A DNA stretch of 64,000 nucleotides from Bacteroidota bacterium. Its GTDB lineage: Bacteria > Bacteroidota > Ignavibacteria > Ignavibacteriales > Melioribacteraceae. Position numbers and translations under genes: made by a program. Below, one piece after another: positions 8,951 to 17,918 of the stretch. The stretch covers positions 1 to 64,000 of the forward strand of contig JAHISV010000012.1 in assembly GCA_018818065.1 (NCBI GenBank). The letters run 5' to 3'. Every line of letters begins with the position of its first letter. Position 1 is the stretch's first letter. The notes beneath the pieces are model-generated. The model ran no database searches. It saw nothing but the letters and a program-made list of their open reading frames with translations, and had not been told where the DNA came from.

Positions 8951-10231
8951 CTAGAAAAATTCCCTTGAATTATACTGTCCTGATAAATTTGAGCCAATTC
9001 CATCATACAGATTTTTCCGTTTTCGCAACATAAACTGATGGTAAAAATTACCTCTGACAGGAGTAGAATATTCAACCTGATAAAAACTATTAACATAACG
9101 GTGCATTTTTGTAACATAAGCCCCCAGCTGCTGGTACAGCAAATTCAAGGAGGCCTGGTGTGTATAATAGAATCCCTCAGTTTCCAAATCCCTTAAAACA
9201 ATCAGATCAATTTCGGTTAATTTCGGCAAGGATACCATTACAACTTTCTTATTCGTTGCGGCTGCTATTGCTTCGTTTAGTGTATGACGCGCTTGGGTGT
9301 CCTTTCCATCCGTAAAAACTATCAACATACTTGTCTGGACTGAGTCCCTTGATATTTGATCATGAAGAGGTGTTGCGCCTTCGATAACAGCACCATATAA
9401 GTTGGTAGTAGAATCACCCGGAGCAATTGCGGCTATACTGTTTACAATATCAACCCGGTTTCTACTGGCAGATAATACTTTAACTATCTTATTTGAGAAA
9501 TAGTAAACCGTTACTTGCTGAGTCGGCAGCAAACCTAAATTAATAAAATTAATGGCAGCCTGCTTCAAGTCAGCGAATTCAGTTGCGTCGATACTTGTAC
9601 TGTTATCTATCATAATTGTTGTTTTTAGCCAATACGGAAAGGGTGTTTGTCTAAGAACAACTTCATTGCTTTCTCTGTCGTGAATGGGGTCGCCATCTTC
9701 AAAATACTCGAAGTCATCAACAGTTAACCCGGAGATGCCGTCGGAATTAAGGTTAGAAACCTGAAAATCCATTATTACCTGATGCGGCGTTAAAGTTGAC
9801 ATACCATGTTTTACCATTGTAAAACCATCGGGATAAAGATCATCCACTGTGAAGGTCCATATTTCACTCGATTCTGATAATGTGTCATTATAAGTTGCCG
9901 TAACCTGCCACCAATAGGTGTTCCCCTCAACAAGCCTGGGCATATTTATAAATCGATCTGTGATGTTTATTGCAATGGGGGTCATTGATCTGAAAGTGGA
10001 ACCCAACACTATTGTATAGGATTCCGGTTCTCCATCAGCGACCCAACTAAAATCCACATTCGTGCTTCTCACAATTGAGTTGTGAACTGGAGACGGGGTA
10101 TGAACCTCATACTCTGATGCCGGGGTTGTGGGAACTACAACAGTAGTTCCGCCCGAACCATCATCGAAGGAACAGGAAACCAGCCAGAAAACAACCAAAG
10201 CCGAAATAATATATTGGAATATTTTTTTCAT
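8951..10231 (-). CDS. Lipoprotein with fibronectin-like and von Willebrand A domains
   Basis: The 426-residue protein begins with a lipoprotein signal (MKKIFQYIISALVVFWLVSCS, lipobox LVSC). A fibronectin-III-like region (about 45-140, with NVDFSWVADGEPESYTIVLG and the W-x-V-T-A-T-Y strand) is followed by a von Willebrand A domain (about 200-390). The metal site is DNSTSID (D-x-S-x-S), with TDGKD later. The start is ATG 10231, giving the lipobox its normal spacing; the in-frame upstream codons add only a hydrophobic run. It is likely anchored to an envelope membrane and binds a protein or surface ligand. The partner is unknown. Confidence 0.75.
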   Translation of the reverse strand: MKKIFQYIISALVVFWLVSCSFDDGSGGTTVVVPTTPASEYEVHTPSPVHNSIVRSTNVDFSWVADGEPESYTIVLGSTFRSMTPIAINITDRFINMPRLVEGNTYWWQVTATYNDTLSESSEIWTFTVDDLYPDGFTMVKHGMSTLTPHQVIMDFQVSNLNSDGISGLTVDDFEYFEDGDPIHDRESNEVVLRQTPFPYWLKTTIMIDNSTSIDATEFADLKQAAINFINLGLLPTQQVTVYYFSNKIVKVLSASRNRVDIVNSIAAIAPGDSTTNLYGAVIEGATPLHDQISRDSVQTSMLIVFTDGKDTQARHTLNEAIAAATNKKVVMVSLPKLTEIDLIVLRDLETEGFYYTHQASLNLLYQQLGAYVTKMHRYVNSFYQVEYSTPVRGNFYHQFMLRKRKNLYDGIGSNLSGQYNSREFF

Positions 10232-10312
10232 AATCCTTATGAATATAGTGATTAAAATTACCAAAATTATTGCTGATCTTCACGGGGAAACGTAAAGGGA
10301 AAAAGGCAAAAA

Positions 10313-10339
10313 GATGAAAAGATGAAAAGATGAAAAGAT
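10313..10339. repeat. Short tandem repeat, 8-bp unit GATGAAAA
   Basis: Three exact copies of GATGAAAA (10313-10336) are followed by GAT. It lies in the intergenic stretch upstream of the vWA lipoprotein. Such tracts can vary in length by slippage. No promoter was recognised around it. Confidence 0.8.
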
Positions 10340-10394
10340 AATTTAGAAATTTTAATTTTGAATTTTGAATTGGGGAGAAATTGTTTCATTGCTG

Positions 10395-10420
10395 AACCTG
10401 CCTGCCGGCATAGGCAGGTT
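10395..10420. repeat. REP-like palindromic element
   Basis: A perfect 9-bp inverted repeat, AACCTGCCT (10395-10403) and AGGCAGGTT (10412-10420), flanks an 8-base centre that itself contains the palindrome GCCGGC. It is far more GC-rich than its surroundings and lies between two minus-strand genes. This form resembles dispersed intergenic palindromes seen in Bacteroidota-group genomes. Only one copy is in the window, so dispersal is inferred. Confidence 0.65.
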
Positions 10421-10472
10421 ATTCTATTGTTAAAATCGAATATGTTGAAAATCATTATTTGATAATTGCAAT

Positions 10473-10508
10473 AAAAAGGGCAATCAGCTAATGTTGATTA
10501 CCCTTTTT
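10473..10508 (-). terminator. Terminator after the TonB-dependent receptor gene
   Basis: The stem is AAAAAGGG plus AATCA (10473-10486), pairing with TGATT and CCCTTTTT (10495-10508) with one C/A mismatch. On the minus strand it ends in a five-T run. It lies 33 bases past the stop of the receptor gene at 10541. Confidence 0.75.
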
Positions 10509-10540
10509 CAAATTGAGTTCATAGTATTAAAATTACACTT

Positions 10541-12751
10541 CTATAAAGTCAGCGCGCAATTAATTGTATATCTTCTTCCGGTTTGTTGATAATCAAATGG
10601 GAAGCCAATATTTTTAACAAGGAAGTATTCCTTATCAAATAAATTAAAGACAGACACACCTAATTTTACAAATTCACTTACTTTGTAGCTTCCGTTAAAA
10701 TCTACTGTAAACCAGTTATCAACTTGTGGTCCTCTGTATTGGTCCATGTCAAATGATACACCAACCCCAAGTGGTAATTCCTGAACTCCTTTATCACTGT
10801 CTCTTCTATCAACGGCAGCCTGAAAATGTCCGCTAAGAGCAATATGAAACTTATCAAAATGATATGATGCGCCAAAATTAATCTTCATAGGTGGTTCCCA
10901 GGTAAGATCCTCACTTTGCGCTATTGTAATATCCTGAATCTCCTCATCTACCCTTTTAACATAAGAGAAGTTTAAGAATCCGTTTAATCCCTCGTAACCA
11001 AACAACAATTCAGTTTCAAATCCCTGATTTGTAAGGCTGTATACGTTTGTACTTAGATTATTGTTCTGTGCGCTGTAGGCAATTTGATTCTCAAACTTTG
11101 TATGGAATATGTTTGTACGCCAATTGAAATATTTGTTTATAATCCAGTCTACGGCAAATTCTGCTGTGGTTATAATTTCCGGTTTTACCTGTTCGATGTT
11201 AGAGCCAAGAGTCCATGTATGCGCTCCGAACATCTCTGTTGGTGAAGGAGCCCTGAATGCTTTACCCCACATAGCCTTTAATGCAAGATCTTTATCAGCC
11301 ATGTAAACAAGGGCTACGCGCGGACTAAACTGGGAGAAATCCTTCGACTCTGTTGGAGTGCCCGGAGTATTTATTTTATTGTAATCAAAAAACTGAACAT
11401 CGTAACGGGCTCCTAAAGTAACTGACAGGTTATCAGCTAAAAGGTCTCCGGACATAAACTGTCCATATACTCCAACGTTCTTTACTGTTTGTCCGTTAAT
11501 ATAGTCAAGCCAGGGACCTAATTTCTGAATGCGGTTATCAGCAAAGGGTTCAGCGGTCACATCCACATCTATATTGGAGTAATGTTCATTGTCGCCATTA
11601 TAGAAGAAGAAGTCAGTTTCAATACCTGTAAGAATTGATGCGTTTTTATCCAGCGAAAATGTTAGTTGCGCGCGGGCAAATAAATCCTCGGCTTTAGTAT
11701 CAAGATATTCCCACATTCCGGCAGGATAGTATCCCCCAAAAGCATCTTCTCTGTAAAAACGTGTATTCCAGTCAATGTTATGAATCTGATATCTAGCTAA
11801 AAACTCTGCAGAAACATTTTCACTAATTTGCGGAGAATAATTGAGAGAAATTATTTGCCTGCTTTCTTTCATTGATTCTCTAAAGTCCGGAGCAAACCAC
11901 AGCCAACCATGGCCAGTTTGAAACTCCCACTGTTGATAGTGATATTGTAAGGACAAATCAGAAAGGTTGTCTTTACCAGTAATTTTTGTCCAGAAATAAT
12001 TATTCTGACGTTGGTCGCTGGTTACGAATTTTAGCGGGTTACCATTAGCATCCGTCTCTCCGGAGCCATCATAGGAACTATTTTCATTACCGAGGGACTG
12101 TGAGTGGCTGAAAGCACTTACTATTGAGAATTTTGAAAAATCATTTCCAATGATAAAATTATAAACCCTTTTTCCGTTATTGCCGAATTTTGTTTCAGCT
12201 TTTCCGGCGCCTTTTAAATCAGAAGCAGAAATGGTATTAATTTGAACTACACCGTTTGTGGCGTTCGATCCGTATAATGCTGAACCGGGTCCGCGTAAAA
12301 CCTCAATGTTTTTTGCAAATATTAGTGGACTAATTTCCCAGGTATAAGCTGAACCATAAAGATTATCGTTCATGGGAATACCATCAACAAGCATAAGAAT
12401 ATGATTATTATTCCACCCTTCAAAAAAACCTCGGGAGCTGACAGTGTTTCTATCATAATCCTGAGCGGGTCCAAAACCGGGCTGCTTACTTAAAATGTTG
12501 TTTGCGCTAATCCAGCCATATTCTTCAATTTGTTGTGAAGTTATAACAGAAATAACTGAAGGTGATTCAATTGCACGTTGTTCAATTTTTGAGGAACTGA
12601 CTAACCCTAATTCGAGCAAATCTTCGAGCGTAAGATATTCAATAGAAACGGAATAGCTTTTTGAAGAATCTTCTTCAGCTTCTGTTTGAGCAAAAGATGT
12701 TAGAGGAATTAGGAACAAGAAAAAAATTATTAAACAGAAAAACTTTTTCAT
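10541..12751 (-). CDS. TonB-dependent outer-membrane receptor
   Basis: The 736-residue protein has a signal peptide (MKKFFCLIIFFLFLIPLTSFAQ) and an N-terminal linker with LTLEDLLELGL. The plug domain (about 50-170) includes VISVITSQQIEEYGW, LVDGIPMND and EVLRGPGSALYGSNATNGVVQI, and a long beta-barrel ends in an aromatic-rich strand. It should import a TonB/ExbBD-energised ligand; the substrate is not evident. The ribosome site CGGAGAAA precedes ATG 12751. A decayed paralogue of its C-terminus lies directly upstream at 12850-13002. No SusD partner is present, so a SusCD glycan system is unlikely. Confidence 0.9.
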   Translation of the reverse strand: MKKFFCLIIFFLFLIPLTSFAQTEAEEDSSKSYSVSIEYLTLEDLLELGLVSSSKIEQRAIESPSVISVITSQQIEEYGWISANNILSKQPGFGPAQDYDRNTVSSRGFFEGWNNNHILMLVDGIPMNDNLYGSAYTWEISPLIFAKNIEVLRGPGSALYGSNATNGVVQINTISASDLKGAGKAETKFGNNGKRVYNFIIGNDFSKFSIVSAFSHSQSLGNENSSYDGSGETDANGNPLKFVTSDQRQNNYFWTKITGKDNLSDLSLQYHYQQWEFQTGHGWLWFAPDFRESMKESRQIISLNYSPQISENVSAEFLARYQIHNIDWNTRFYREDAFGGYYPAGMWEYLDTKAEDLFARAQLTFSLDKNASILTGIETDFFFYNGDNEHYSNIDVDVTAEPFADNRIQKLGPWLDYINGQTVKNVGVYGQFMSGDLLADNLSVTLGARYDVQFFDYNKINTPGTPTESKDFSQFSPRVALVYMADKDLALKAMWGKAFRAPSPTEMFGAHTWTLGSNIEQVKPEIITTAEFAVDWIINKYFNWRTNIFHTKFENQIAYSAQNNNLSTNVYSLTNQGFETELLFGYEGLNGFLNFSYVKRVDEEIQDITIAQSEDLTWEPPMKINFGASYHFDKFHIALSGHFQAAVDRRDSDKGVQELPLGVGVSFDMDQYRGPQVDNWFTVDFNGSYKVSEFVKLGVSVFNLFDKEYFLVKNIGFPFDYQQTGRRYTINCALTL

Positions 12752-12849
12752 ATTTTCTCCGAGTTGATGATTAAAAAAACTTCAAATGAAGAGGCAAAAG
12801 CAAAAAAGAGCTTTTTATCTGCTTTTATTTAAAAAAACAACCTGTTTTA

Positions 12850-13002
12850 TTAAAAACTAACTTCTAGATTAACAGTGCAACTTCTATTCTTTTGCTTATA
12901 GTCGAAAGGAAATGATTTATTTTTAGTCAGATAATATTAAGCGCCCAATAAATTGTAAATTGAGACACCGATTTTGATATTTTCGCTTACAAGACTTCCA
13001 GA
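12850..13002 (-). pseudogene. Remnant of a TonB-dependent receptor C-terminus
   Basis: Read on the minus strand, this stretch translates to about 50 residues that follow the C-terminus of the neighbouring receptor (10541-12751) with no shift. VSENIKIGVSIYNLL matches VSEFVKLGVSVFNLF, and YYLTKNKSFPFDYKQ matches YFLVKNIGFPFDYQQ. An in-frame TAA stands where the intact gene has a glutamate codon (DKEYF), and the remnant ends at its own TAA (12850-12852). Upstream sequence no longer matches the receptor. This is a decayed tandem duplicate of which only the last barrel strands remain. Confidence 0.8.
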
Positions 13003-13086
13003 CTTTTCTTATCATTCGGGGAGGTAACTGTAGATCTGGTTCCGTTGCCAGCATTTAATCCGGTTGATTTAACAACAATGTTAACA

Positions 13087-13191
13087 TTAATCCACAACCA
13101 ATATTACATAAAGAGTGCCAGCATCATAGTAAGCATCGCGCAAATATTGTCTGATTTTATTAGAATTATCGTAAATGCCTATTTCTTTCAT
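13087..13191 (-). pseudogene. Possible remnant of a secretion-tail or FlgD-like domain
   Basis: A 34-codon open stretch from ATG 13191 to TAA 13087 contains IGIYDNSNKIRQYL and DAGTLYVI. This recalls the beta-sandwich of type IX secretion tails (compare TIYNINGEVVRSL and FAGTHKVTW in the gene at 59640-63347). No ribosome site or full domain is present. It lies just upstream of the receptor remnant, in a 680-base gene-poor stretch (12752-13429), and looks like another eroded gene end. The assignment is tentative. Confidence 0.3.
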
Positions 13192-13429
13192 TAGTATACA
13201 CCTTTTTTCGCATACATTTTTCAGGACGAGGCAGATAATCCAGAATTCCGAATTGAATAAAAGAGCAAATGCAAAATTCCACTAGAAGAGAAGTAGGCAT
13301 TATAAAGAGAGGAATTGATAAACAGGCAAAAGTGTGCAAATGAATTTAGAAGATCAGAAGTGAAAGAATGGAAAAGATCAATACCATCATAAGTGCTCAA
13401 AAGTGAGTTCTAATACTCTGTCAGACCCG

Positions 13430-14563
13430 CTAACCTGAAACCTGAGACCTTGAACTTTTAAGCGACTCAATTTGCGCAGTTCGTTTTTTTATTGAGGGAT
13501 GGCTGTAAAAAAACCATTCTACAAAGGGGTGTGGTTCTTTATCACCCAGGTTTTGGTCTGTTAACTTTTCTAAAGTTTTTATGAAAGCTTCAGTTTTACC
13601 TGTTGATGAGATGGCGTATTCATCAGCTTCATATTCAAACTTTCTTGATATAATATTTGAAACAGGGCTTTGCACTAATCCAATTATAATGCCCCATAAG
13701 GAAAGCAGAGGAAACGCGGCAATTTGGGTAATGGTGATAAAACCGAACCAATCCAGCGATACCGAGTATAGGGTTGCGATGAGGTAAAAGGTGATGAAAC
13801 TGAAAAAAGTACCGATGGCAATATTCTTAACTATATGTTTATGTTTATAATGCCCCAGTTCATGGGCGATAACGGTTTCAATTTCATCGTTCGTAAAATT
13901 TTCCAGCAGAGTATCACCTAATAATATTCTTTTTGTTTTGCCTAATCCGGTAAACGCCGCGTTCGCTTTCTTGGTATTCTTGCTCATGTTAAAGGTAAAA
14001 ACGTTCTCCACCTTCATCCCGACTTTTTCACTCAGGTTGATAATTCTTTCCTTAAGATCTTCATCCTCAATAGGAGTTATCTTATAAAAAAGAGGCATGA
14101 TAACCAGCGGAACTATCCGGGCTAGAATAACCGAAACCACAAAGACTATTATTGCGAATGGAAGCCACCAATTTTCCAAAAAGGTATTTAAGGACCAGAA
14201 GAAAACCAGAAGTAGTGGAATACCAATTACTCCGCCAACCAGCAACCCCTTAAAACCCTCCCAGAGCCATCCGCCAAAAGTCTGGTTGGAAAGATTATAT
14301 TGATGCTCCAAAAGATATTCCGCGTAAAAGTTTATGGGAAAGAAGATGGATGCTGAAATTACACCAAGTATAATTGTAAATGCCGTAAAGAGGAGATAAC
14401 CATTTTCGATATAGAGTGATAGGAATCGTTCCAGATAAAGACTATAGCCGCTGACAACAAAATAAAGGAGTAACAAAAATGACGCTGCTGCTTTCCCGAT
14501 TCCTATACCAAGTTTTATGTTGTTATACTTTTTAGAATTGTAGTCCTTAGCGAGTTCAGTCAT
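13430..14563 (-). CDS. M48 family (Ste24-type) membrane zinc protease
   Basis: The 377-residue membrane protein has about six hydrophobic segments. The M48 zinc site is HELGHYKHKH (H-E-x-x-H, near residue 240), with the third ligand in EYEADEYA near 315. The layout, with FPINFYAEYLLEHQYNLSNQT in the N-terminal half, fits CAAX-protease-1/Ste24-like enzymes rather than HtpX. Bacteria usually lack prenylated CAAX proteins, so the likely role is membrane protein quality control or N-terminal processing. It starts 9 bases after batE and is probably the last gene of the bat operon. Confidence 0.88.
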   Translation of the reverse strand: MTELAKDYNSKKYNNIKLGIGIGKAAASFLLLLYFVVSGYSLYLERFLSLYIENGYLLFTAFTIILGVISASIFFPINFYAEYLLEHQYNLSNQTFGGWLWEGFKGLLVGGVIGIPLLLVFFWSLNTFLENWWLPFAIIVFVVSVILARIVPLVIMPLFYKITPIEDEDLKERIINLSEKVGMKVENVFTFNMSKNTKKANAAFTGLGKTKRILLGDTLLENFTNDEIETVIAHELGHYKHKHIVKNIAIGTFFSFITFYLIATLYSVSLDWFGFITITQIAAFPLLSLWGIIIGLVQSPVSNIISRKFEYEADEYAISSTGKTEAFIKTLEKLTDQNLGDKEPHPFVEWFFYSHPSIKKRTAQIESLKSSRSQVSG

Positions 14564-14572
14564 GCGGGATCC

Positions 14573-15331
14573 TTAAATGGCTTCAAAGGAATCATTAGGC
14601 AGCCATCCGACTTTACCGTCTGCAAGTTTTATTCTCGTCCAGTCAGAAGATTCCTCTTCAATCTGGAATTTTATTCCTTCATGAATTACAAAGGCATCCG
14701 CCTGATTCGCGTCAGGCGAAGATTTTGCCGTTACTGTAGATTTAAGCAAAATACCATAATCAGTAGCGCTTTCGAGATGGAGACTTGAGAGCAGAAAAAT
14801 CCCCACGATGATAATCATTGTAATATTGAAAAGACCATACATAAGAGCAAATCTTTGAACCTTTGCCCTGCCAACCAGATAATAAACAGCAACAGAAGCT
14901 AAAAGCAAAATCCAAAACACCAAAAATATTGTCAGCCATCCGTTTAGTGAAAATGAAGTAACTATAATATCCCAGTAAGCCATTATTGGAACATCTGGCA
15001 ACTCTTTGATTCTGTCAACTATACGGGCATTAACCAAACGGAGATTATAGTGAGCATCTTCATTACCGGGATCAATTTTAATTGCCTTCTCATAATTCAG
15101 GATGGCGTAACCAAGCTCACCAAGTCTGAAATAGCTATTACCGATGTTGTAATATAGGGCACCGCTATCGTATCCGTTATCTAAAATTCTTTTGTAGAGA
15201 GATATTGCATCTTCATATTGTTCATTCTTATAGAAATTATTTCCCTTCTCCATCAGGTCATCAAACTGAGCGGATACAGTTACTGAGAGTGTGAGAAGCA
15301 AAATAACAATTGAGATATAATAATTTTTCAT
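14573..15331 (-). CDS. batE: BatE, TPR and SH3 membrane protein
   Basis: The 252-residue protein has a signal peptide (cut near SAQ) and TPR repeats (about 25-100, including ALYYNIGNSYFRLGELGYAI). Two transmembrane helices (about 125-185) follow, then a C-terminal bacterial SH3-like domain ending in DGKVGWLPNDSFE. This order is that of BatE in the Bacteroidota aerotolerance operon. The SH3 module should lie in the periplasm and bind cell-wall or protein ligands. It starts 5 bases after batD. The biochemical function of Bat proteins is not known; links to oxidative stress come from work on other species. Confidence 0.85.
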   Translation of the reverse strand: MKNYYISIVILLLTLSVTVSAQFDDLMEKGNNFYKNEQYEDAISLYKRILDNGYDSGALYYNIGNSYFRLGELGYAILNYEKAIKIDPGNEDAHYNLRLVNARIVDRIKELPDVPIMAYWDIIVTSFSLNGWLTIFLVFWILLLASVAVYYLVGRAKVQRFALMYGLFNITMIIIVGIFLLSSLHLESATDYGILLKSTVTAKSSPDANQADAFVIHEGIKFQIEEESSDWTRIKLADGKVGWLPNDSFEAI

Positions 15332-15336
15332 TTCGT

Positions 15337-17181
15337 CTATTTTCTTTTAACTAAAATTTTATCTTCCAGAGTTACTATTAAAGAAACTGATTCTTCATAC
15401 AATTCATTAGCCGAAACTGAATTTTGAGCTGAAGGGGCAAATCTGGCGAACTCACATTTTTCTGATATTTCTTTAACGCTGGAAACAAGTACTTCGTCCA
15501 CTCCCCTTCTGGTCAGCTCCGCAACCGCTTTCTCAAGAGTGAAATCTGATTTTTGTATTCCCAGTTTATCTTCAAGATATCCGAACAGCGCCTGGGAAAG
15601 TTCGGAATAAAAATTAGTGAGATCGCCAGTTGAGAGTTCTTTCTTAGCTGCCTTAAGTCTGCCGCGTGCCTGTTTTTCAGCTTTTCTGTACTTCAACAAT
15701 GTTACGTTGCCATGCAGAGTATCGTTTCGCTTCTTTATTCCAAGAACTACTCCAAGGATAAGAGCAGGTAAAATTAATCCGAGCCAGAACCAGGCTCCAA
15801 CCGCTCTAAAATCTTTTTTCTTTTCCAGATCGAAGGAGGACAATCTAATATATCTTATATCTTCACTTAATAACTTAACATCTTCTTTCGAAAGCCCGTT
15901 ACCAGCCATCTCGTAATCGCCTTCACCCTCGGCAACGGTTAAAATGTGCTCGGGTGTAGCAAGTGTTACATATCTTTTTTGATCTAAATCGAAAAAAGAA
16001 AATTCTATTGGTGGTATTTTCTTTGTGCCAGGTATTCTCGGAACCAAGAGGTACTCGACAACTTTTGTACCTGATATTGCTCCTTTACGCGCTATGGTTT
16101 CAGATACTTTCGGTTCATACTGCTCAAACCCCGGTGGTAATTGTGGTTTAGGAACATCCAGTAATTTGATGTTTCCCGTGCCATTTATTGTAACACGAAG
16201 TGTGATGCTTTCGTTAGTCTTAACCTCAGATTTATCAAATTCCGTTCGGAAAGAAAATTTACCAACCGCACCCTTAAATGATGACGGCACACCCTGAGAT
16301 GGCAAAGCATTAACCTGTATTTTAAGAGTATTGGAAACAGCTTTAAACTCAACCGTTTCAGTTCTTCCAAAAAATGAATCGTTAAAAAACTGATCGAAAG
16401 GATCATTACTGCGCTTCTTTTTAATCATTACCGGAACCGTTAACTCAAAAGGAGTAACAGAAAGTTCGCCGGTTTTCGAGGGGAAAAGAGCCACTGTTTT
16501 TAGTACAGCGGTTCTGAAACGAATATTATTATACATCTCCTCCGTAAAATAGATGTTATTATTCATCTCAAGTTCTTCCGACCAAAATCCCTGATAAGAA
16601 GGGAGCTTTGATATTTGAGGAGAATTAATGTTCAGTCTGGTATATAACTTATATGTAACCGTAACCTGCTGACCCAGGAGCACAGATTGTCTGTCCGGTA
16701 TTGCACGAATAAAAACGTTTTCAGCCAATTCTTCATTTGATATACCACCGGACGCCTGACCGCTGCTGTTAGTGTTTTGCTTTTGACCAGGGGCGGATCC
16801 TTTAACAACTTCAACTACAATAGGCTCGGTGGTAATACGGGTTCCATTATATTCAATCGAGGCTGCTTCTATTGTATACTTTCCAATTTCACTTCCCTGA
16901 AGATAAAACGAATACGTAACCGAACTTGACATAGCACCATTGATGTATTGCATGCTGGTAGATTGGTTTGGACCCGAGAGCACCCTGAACCCGGTAAATG
17001 AAGGAGCGGAAAAATTTCTTAATCCGTTGGTGTTCTGACCCTTGAAAGTAAAGTATACCTGGAAAGTTTCATTCTCTCCTACCTTACTTTTATCTACAGA
17101 GGAAGTAAATTCCTGAGCGAATACTCTTGTGCCCGCCAGAGCAAGCAGAATAAATAATATGTTTAAGCTTCTTTTTAGCAT
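15337..17181 (-). CDS. batD: BatD, large periplasmic membrane protein
   Basis: The 614-residue protein has a signal peptide (cut near VFAQ) and tandem immunoglobulin-like BatD domains. Examples are SVDKSKVGENETFQVYF near 25 and the repeated phrase TEFDKSEVKTNESITLRVTINGTGNIKLL near 310. A transmembrane helix at about 465-485 (AWFWLGLILPALILGVVLG) is followed by a charged cytoplasmic helical tail. It lies 10 bases after batC and before batE in the standard order. It is thought to scaffold BatA and BatB at the inner membrane. The start is ATG 17181 with the signal at the very N-terminus. Confidence 0.9.
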   Translation of the reverse strand: MLKRSLNILFILLALAGTRVFAQEFTSSVDKSKVGENETFQVYFTFKGQNTNGLRNFSAPSFTGFRVLSGPNQSTSMQYINGAMSSSVTYSFYLQGSEIGKYTIEAASIEYNGTRITTEPIVVEVVKGSAPGQKQNTNSSGQASGGISNEELAENVFIRAIPDRQSVLLGQQVTVTYKLYTRLNINSPQISKLPSYQGFWSEELEMNNNIYFTEEMYNNIRFRTAVLKTVALFPSKTGELSVTPFELTVPVMIKKKRSNDPFDQFFNDSFFGRTETVEFKAVSNTLKIQVNALPSQGVPSSFKGAVGKFSFRTEFDKSEVKTNESITLRVTINGTGNIKLLDVPKPQLPPGFEQYEPKVSETIARKGAISGTKVVEYLLVPRIPGTKKIPPIEFSFFDLDQKRYVTLATPEHILTVAEGEGDYEMAGNGLSKEDVKLLSEDIRYIRLSSFDLEKKKDFRAVGAWFWLGLILPALILGVVLGIKKRNDTLHGNVTLLKYRKAEKQARGRLKAAKKELSTGDLTNFYSELSQALFGYLEDKLGIQKSDFTLEKAVAELTRRGVDEVLVSSVKEISEKCEFARFAPSAQNSVSANELYEESVSLIVTLEDKILVKRK

Positions 17182-17191
17182 TTTCTATTTA

Positions 17192-17914
17192 TTACCAGTC
17201 TTTCTCTTTCTTAATCACTTTTGATTTTTTCTTACGCAGCTTTTTCTGTAAATCCGTTTCATTGTTCTTCAATGCTTCTAATATTCTCTGTGCTTCCTCT
17301 TTCGACATTTGATCCTTAGGCTGAGGTTGCTGCTGTTCCTGATCCTGGTTTTGTTCATCCTGCTTCTGATCTTTATCTTTATTTTCATCCTGTTTCTGAT
17401 CTTGCTTCTGCTGATCCTGCTTTTGTTGATCCTTATCCTTGTTCTTATCTTTGTCTTTATCCTGATCTTGGTTCTGCTTTTGCTGCTGATCTTGCTGCTG
17501 CTGTTGTCTAAGGGCATAAGATAAATTGTACTTTGTCTCGTTATCAGTAGGATCAAGTCTTAATGAATTTTTATAGGCTTCAATGCCTTCTTTCAGTTTT
17601 TTATCTTTTACAAAAGTATTGCCGACGTTATGGTAAATTTGAGAACGCTGCTTATCATCCTTTGAAAGAGCCATGGCATTTTGATAAGCTTTCAATGCAT
17701 CTTCAAATTTACCCTGCTTATAGTAAGCGTCACCAAGGTTAAAATGTCCTTCAAACGTTTCATAATCCTCATTTAGCCCATCCATAAATTTGGATTCCGC
17801 TTCAGTGTATTTTTCCTGGTTATATAACTCAACGCCGTCATTAATGCTGCTTCTGGCATCCTGCGCAAAAACCATAACCGGAAGAATAAATATTAAGGAT
17901 AAAACTTTTCTCAT
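17192..17914 (-). CDS. batC: BatC, TPR protein with acidic/glutamine-rich tail
   Basis: The start is ATG 17914, which puts the signal peptide (MRKVLSLIFILPVMVFAQ) at the N-terminus and leaves a four-base gap after batB. Upstream in-frame codons lie inside batB and are unlikely. TPR repeats (about 30-145, e.g. FNLGDAYYKQGKFEDALKAY and YHNVGNTFVKDKKLKEGIEAY) are followed by about 65 residues made almost only of Q, D, K, N and E. A basic end contains KKLRKKKSKVIKKEKDW. The low-complexity part probably is an unstructured spacer. The protein is periplasmic or envelope-attached. Confidence 0.85.
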   Translation of the reverse strand: MRKVLSLIFILPVMVFAQDARSSINDGVELYNQEKYTEAESKFMDGLNEDYETFEGHFNLGDAYYKQGKFEDALKAYQNAMALSKDDKQRSQIYHNVGNTFVKDKKLKEGIEAYKNSLRLDPTDNETKYNLSYALRQQQQQDQQQKQNQDQDKDKDKNKDKDQQKQDQQKQDQKQDENKDKDQKQDEQNQDQEQQQPQPKDQMSKEEAQRILEALKNNETDLQKKLRKKKSKVIKKEKDW

Positions 17915-17918
17915 ATTC

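Noticed and set aside
10313-10339. CRISPR array
   Set aside because: The 8-bp units are tandem without spacers. No array-like repeats were seen anywhere in the window.
10267-10455. 62-codon minus-strand reading frame
   Set aside because: It spans the tandem repeat and the REP-like palindrome, and shows no protein pattern.
17309-17524. 71-residue hydrophobic plus-strand reading frame opposite batC
   Set aside because: Its leucine/isoleucine-rich composition is just the complement of the D/Q/K-rich codons of batC. It has no ribosome site or conserved pattern.
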